From: Terriglobia bacterium
Lineage (GTDB): Bacteria > Acidobacteriota > Terriglobia > Bryobacterales > Bryobacteraceae
Reading direction: 5' to 3'
Length of the DNA stretch: 64,000 nucleotides
NCBI GenBank assembly: GCA_020073445.1
Contig: JAIQFE010000001.1
Location: 434,001-498,000 of the forward strand
In this document: piece by piece, positions 62,195-64,000 of the stretch
Layout of the letters: every line of letters begins with the position of its first letter
Position numbering within the stretch: the first letter of the stretch is position 1
Made by a program: the position numbers and the translations under genes
The notes under the pieces: generated by a model
The model's database searches: none
Told to the model about the DNA's origin: nothing
The model's input: the letters and a program-made list of their open reading frames with translations, nothing else

Positions 62195-63502
62195 ATGACG
62201 AATCATTACGAAGAGCTGCGGCGAAAAATCGAGAAGCACAGCGCCCACGTAGGAGTGGTCGGATTGGGATACGTGGGTCTTCCACTGGTGGTGGAATTCG
62301 CCCACGCGGGATTCTGTGTTACCGGAATCGATGTGCAGCAATCCAAAGTCGACGCCATCAACCGCGGCGAGTCTTACATTCAGGACATTCCCACGTCCGC
62401 GCTCGAGCCATATGTTAAGGCCGGCAAAATCCGAGCGACCACCGATTTCAGCGTGGTCAAGGATCTGGACACCATTAACATCTGCGTGCCGACGCCGCTG
62501 CGCAAGACCAAAGATCCGGACATGAGCTTCATCGTCAATGCCTGCCAGGAGATCGCGAAACACTTTCATCCCGGCACGCTGGTGATTCTGGAATCGACTA
62601 CCTATCCCGGCACGACCGATGAGCTGATGCTGCCCATGTTCGAAGAAGCCGGGCTCAAGGTGGGCAAGGATTTCTTCATGTGTTTCTCGCCGGAGCGCGT
62701 GGATCCCGGCAACCCCAAATACCAGACTAAGAATATTCCGAAAGTGGTCGGTGGCATTACGCCGGCTTGTACCGAAATCGGCGCGCTTTTCTACAAACAG
62801 GCGCTCGATACGGTCGTTCCCGTGGGATCCACCAGCGTCGCCGAAATGGTAAAGCTGCTCGAAAATACCTTCCGCATGATCAACATCGGTCTGGTCAACG
62901 AACTCGCGTTGATGTGCGACCGCATGGGGATCAATGTATGGGAAGTGATCGACGCGGCGGGCACCAAGCCATTCGGCTACATGCCGTTCTATCCCGGCCC
63001 GGGCCTGGGCGGCCACTGCATCCCCATCGATCCGTTCTATCTCTCTTGGAAGACCAAGCAGGCCGGCATCGAGGCGCGATTCATCGAGCTCGCGGGCTAC
63101 ATCAACGGCCAGATGCCGCACTTCGTCGTGGACAAGATTCAGAATGCGCTGAATGATCACACCAAGCCCCTCAAGGGTTCGCGTGTGCATGTGATGGGCG
63201 TGGCGTACAAGCGCGATATCGACGACGTGCGCGAGTCTCCGGCGCTCGACATCATCCATCTGCTGGGCAAGCGCGGCGCTCTGGTCAGCTACAGCGATCC
63301 GTTCGTGCCCCACATCAATGCCGACGGCACCGAAATGAAAGCGATCGACGTGGATGCCGGGGTGAGCAAGGCCGACTGTGTGGTGATCGTCACCGATCAC
63401 AAGAAGTTCGATTATCCGGCCCTGGTGAAGAACGCCAAGCTGATCGTCGATACCCGCAATGCCCTGAAGGGCATTGAATCGGACAAAATCGTCCGGCTGT
63501 AG
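62195..63502 (+). CDS. UDP-N-acetylglucosamine/UDP-sugar 6-dehydrogenase (WbpA/WecC-like)
   Basis: 435 residues. Oxidises C6 of a UDP-sugar with NAD, giving a uronic acid for surface polysaccharide. Rossmann N-terminus GVVGLGYVGLPLVVEFAHAGF, NICVPTPLRKTKDPDM, LESTTYPGTTDELM, FSPERVDPGN, and the catalytic Cys in GPGLGGHCIPIDPFYLSWK (about residue 273). The C-terminal domain has VAYKRDIDDVRESPALDII and YSDPFVPHI. The pattern SPERVDPGNPKY and the Cys motif fit the UDP-HexNAc branch better than UDP-glucose dehydrogenase; the exact sugar is inferred. Last gene of the pfkB operon, 6 bp after dapF. Confidence 0.93.
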   Translation: MTNHYEELRRKIEKHSAHVGVVGLGYVGLPLVVEFAHAGFCVTGIDVQQSKVDAINRGESYIQDIPTSALEPYVKAGKIRATTDFSVVKDLDTINICVPTPLRKTKDPDMSFIVNACQEIAKHFHPGTLVILESTTYPGTTDELMLPMFEEAGLKVGKDFFMCFSPERVDPGNPKYQTKNIPKVVGGITPACTEIGALFYKQALDTVVPVGSTSVAEMVKLLENTFRMINIGLVNELALMCDRMGINVWEVIDAAGTKPFGYMPFYPGPGLGGHCIPIDPFYLSWKTKQAGIEARFIELAGYINGQMPHFVVDKIQNALNDHTKPLKGSRVHVMGVAYKRDIDDVRESPALDIIHLLGKRGALVSYSDPFVPHINADGTEMKAIDVDAGVSKADCVVIVTDHKKFDYPALVKNAKLIVDTRNALKGIESDKIVRL

Positions 63503-63515
63503 TAGAGATTGCTGA

Positions 63516-63603
63516 AAACGGGGACAGGCTACTCTGTCCCCTCCAGCAAACTCCTGACTTCGCCCGACAGCGTGGGAGTGGACAGAGCTGCCTGTCCCCG
63601 TTT
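63516..63603. repeat. Nested palindromic repeat between the UDP-sugar dehydrogenase and ABC transporter genes
   Basis: AAACGGGGACAGGC (63516-63529) is inverted exactly as GCCTGTCCCCGTTT (63590-63603), 14 bp arms with 60 nt between. Each arm also folds locally: GGGGACAG-GCTACT-CTGTCCCC (63520-63541) and GGACAG-AGCTGC-CTGTCC (63580-63597). This is the two-hairpin layout of a REP-like or MITE-like element. It fills most of the 127-bp gap. It could also reduce read-through. Confidence 0.75.
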
Positions 63604-63629
63604 AGCTTCTCCTAAGCGATACTGGGCCT

Positions 63630-64000
63630 ATGCCCCAGCCGGAGACCAAGGCCGCTCTGCGTGTCCGCAACCTTCGGAAGACCTACAAGGATGTGGTCGC
63701 CGTGGATGGGATCGACCTCGACATCCTCGCGGGCGAATGCTTTGGGCTGCTCGGTCCGAACGGGGCCGGTAAAACCACCACCATCGAAATCTGCGAGGGG
63801 TTGACCGAGGCCGATTCGGGCGAAGTCGAGGTGCTCGGCCTGCACTGGAAGTCCGATGCGTCGGCCCTGCGCCAGAAGCTCGGCATTCAGTTGCAAGAGA
63901 CGCAGCTTGCCGAGAAACTCACCGTCTTCGAAACGCTACGCTTGTTTCGCAGCTTCTTCCGCCAGGGACCGGGCGCGGAGGACGCGATCCGCATTGTCCA
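63630..64000 (+). CDS. ABC transporter ATP-binding protein, N-terminal part
   Basis: The first 123 residues; the gene runs off the window. ATPase subunit with LRVRNLRKTYKDVVAVDGIDLDILAGECFGLLGPNGAGKTTTIEICEGLTEADSGEVEVLG, where Walker A is GPNGAGKTT and the Q loop region is LGIQLQETQL. The pattern (SGEVEVLGLHWK, EKLTVFETLRLFRSFF) is that of ABC-2/DrrA-like exporters rather than importers. The partner permease is outside the window. Confidence 0.9.
   Translation, partial: MPQPETKAALRVRNLRKTYKDVVAVDGIDLDILAGECFGLLGPNGAGKTTTIEICEGLTEADSGEVEVLGLHWKSDASALRQKLGIQLQETQLAEKLTVFETLRLFRSFFRQGPGAEDAIRIV

Noticed and set aside
1-64000. tRNA, rRNA, CRISPR arrays, insertion sequences, prophage genes, attachment sites and replication origin.
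   Set aside because: I read both strands and saw no tRNA-like T-loop runs, no repeat-spacer array, and no transposase, integrase or replication-initiator protein.

Overview
The window is about 60% GC, densely coded on both strands, and carries protein genes only. I see no rRNA, tRNA, CRISPR array, insertion sequence or integrase. The gene content points to a Gram-negative member of the Acidobacteriota, probably near Bryobacter/Solibacter. It includes TamA/BamA and TamB outer-membrane assembly proteins, exosortase with an EpsI-type partner, SBBP-repeat secreted proteins, PilZ and HD-GYP proteins, many orphan sensor kinases and several secreted proteins with no recognisable family. The taxonomic call is an inference from gene content and is not tested by phylogeny.

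Layout. 1-9.8 kb: the tail of an oligopeptidase B gene, a secreted protein, DUF3467 and a GT39 membrane glycosyltransferase; then, on the minus strand, MgtC/DUF4010, a hybrid sensor kinase with degenerate ATP-binding boxes, GlpX, a BamE-like secreted protein and a CPBP protease pair. 9.8-22.7 kb: PilZ, exosortase-EpsI, the minus-strand run hfq-hflX-pgsA, methyltransferases, a class II photolyase coupled to an epimerase, cobalamin adenosyltransferase, a TSUP permease and aroA with a small histidine kinase. 22.9-32 kb: an HD-GYP response regulator, a short zinc alcohol dehydrogenase, an FkbM methyltransferase, a 1260-residue SBBP protein, a membrane protein with its winged-helix regulator, and a MoeB/ThiF protein.

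32-39.8 kb is an envelope-biogenesis operon: a TamA/BamA-like protein with about seven POTRA units, a SurA-N-only chaperone and TamB. 39.8-46.3 kb: aroB-ubiE, a CaCA antiporter starting on the same CCATGG as aroB, GNAT, dienelactone hydrolase, a flippase-like protein and a GT4 glycosyltransferase. 46.3-50.6 kb: a sigma-54 activator without a sensor domain, followed by a protein whose receiver and GGDEF domains both lack key residues, then RlpA and GalU. Between RlpA and GalU lies a complete small transcription unit: near-consensus promoter, 5' hairpin, ribosome site, a 21-codon Lys/Ala-rich ORF and a strong terminator. I consider this the most likely undescribed element here.

50.7-64 kb: a GAF histidine kinase, a MerR regulator, RlmB, a CxxC small protein, an APC permease with a UspA-like tail, a ferritin-like/VIT1 fusion (MbfA type), two metallophosphoesterases, and the run pfkB-GT39-dapF-UDP-sugar dehydrogenase. 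The dapF product has Ser at the second catalytic Cys position. A nested palindromic repeat separates this run from a truncated ABC transporter ATPase. Many genes are translationally coupled (ATGA, TAATG) or overlap end to end.
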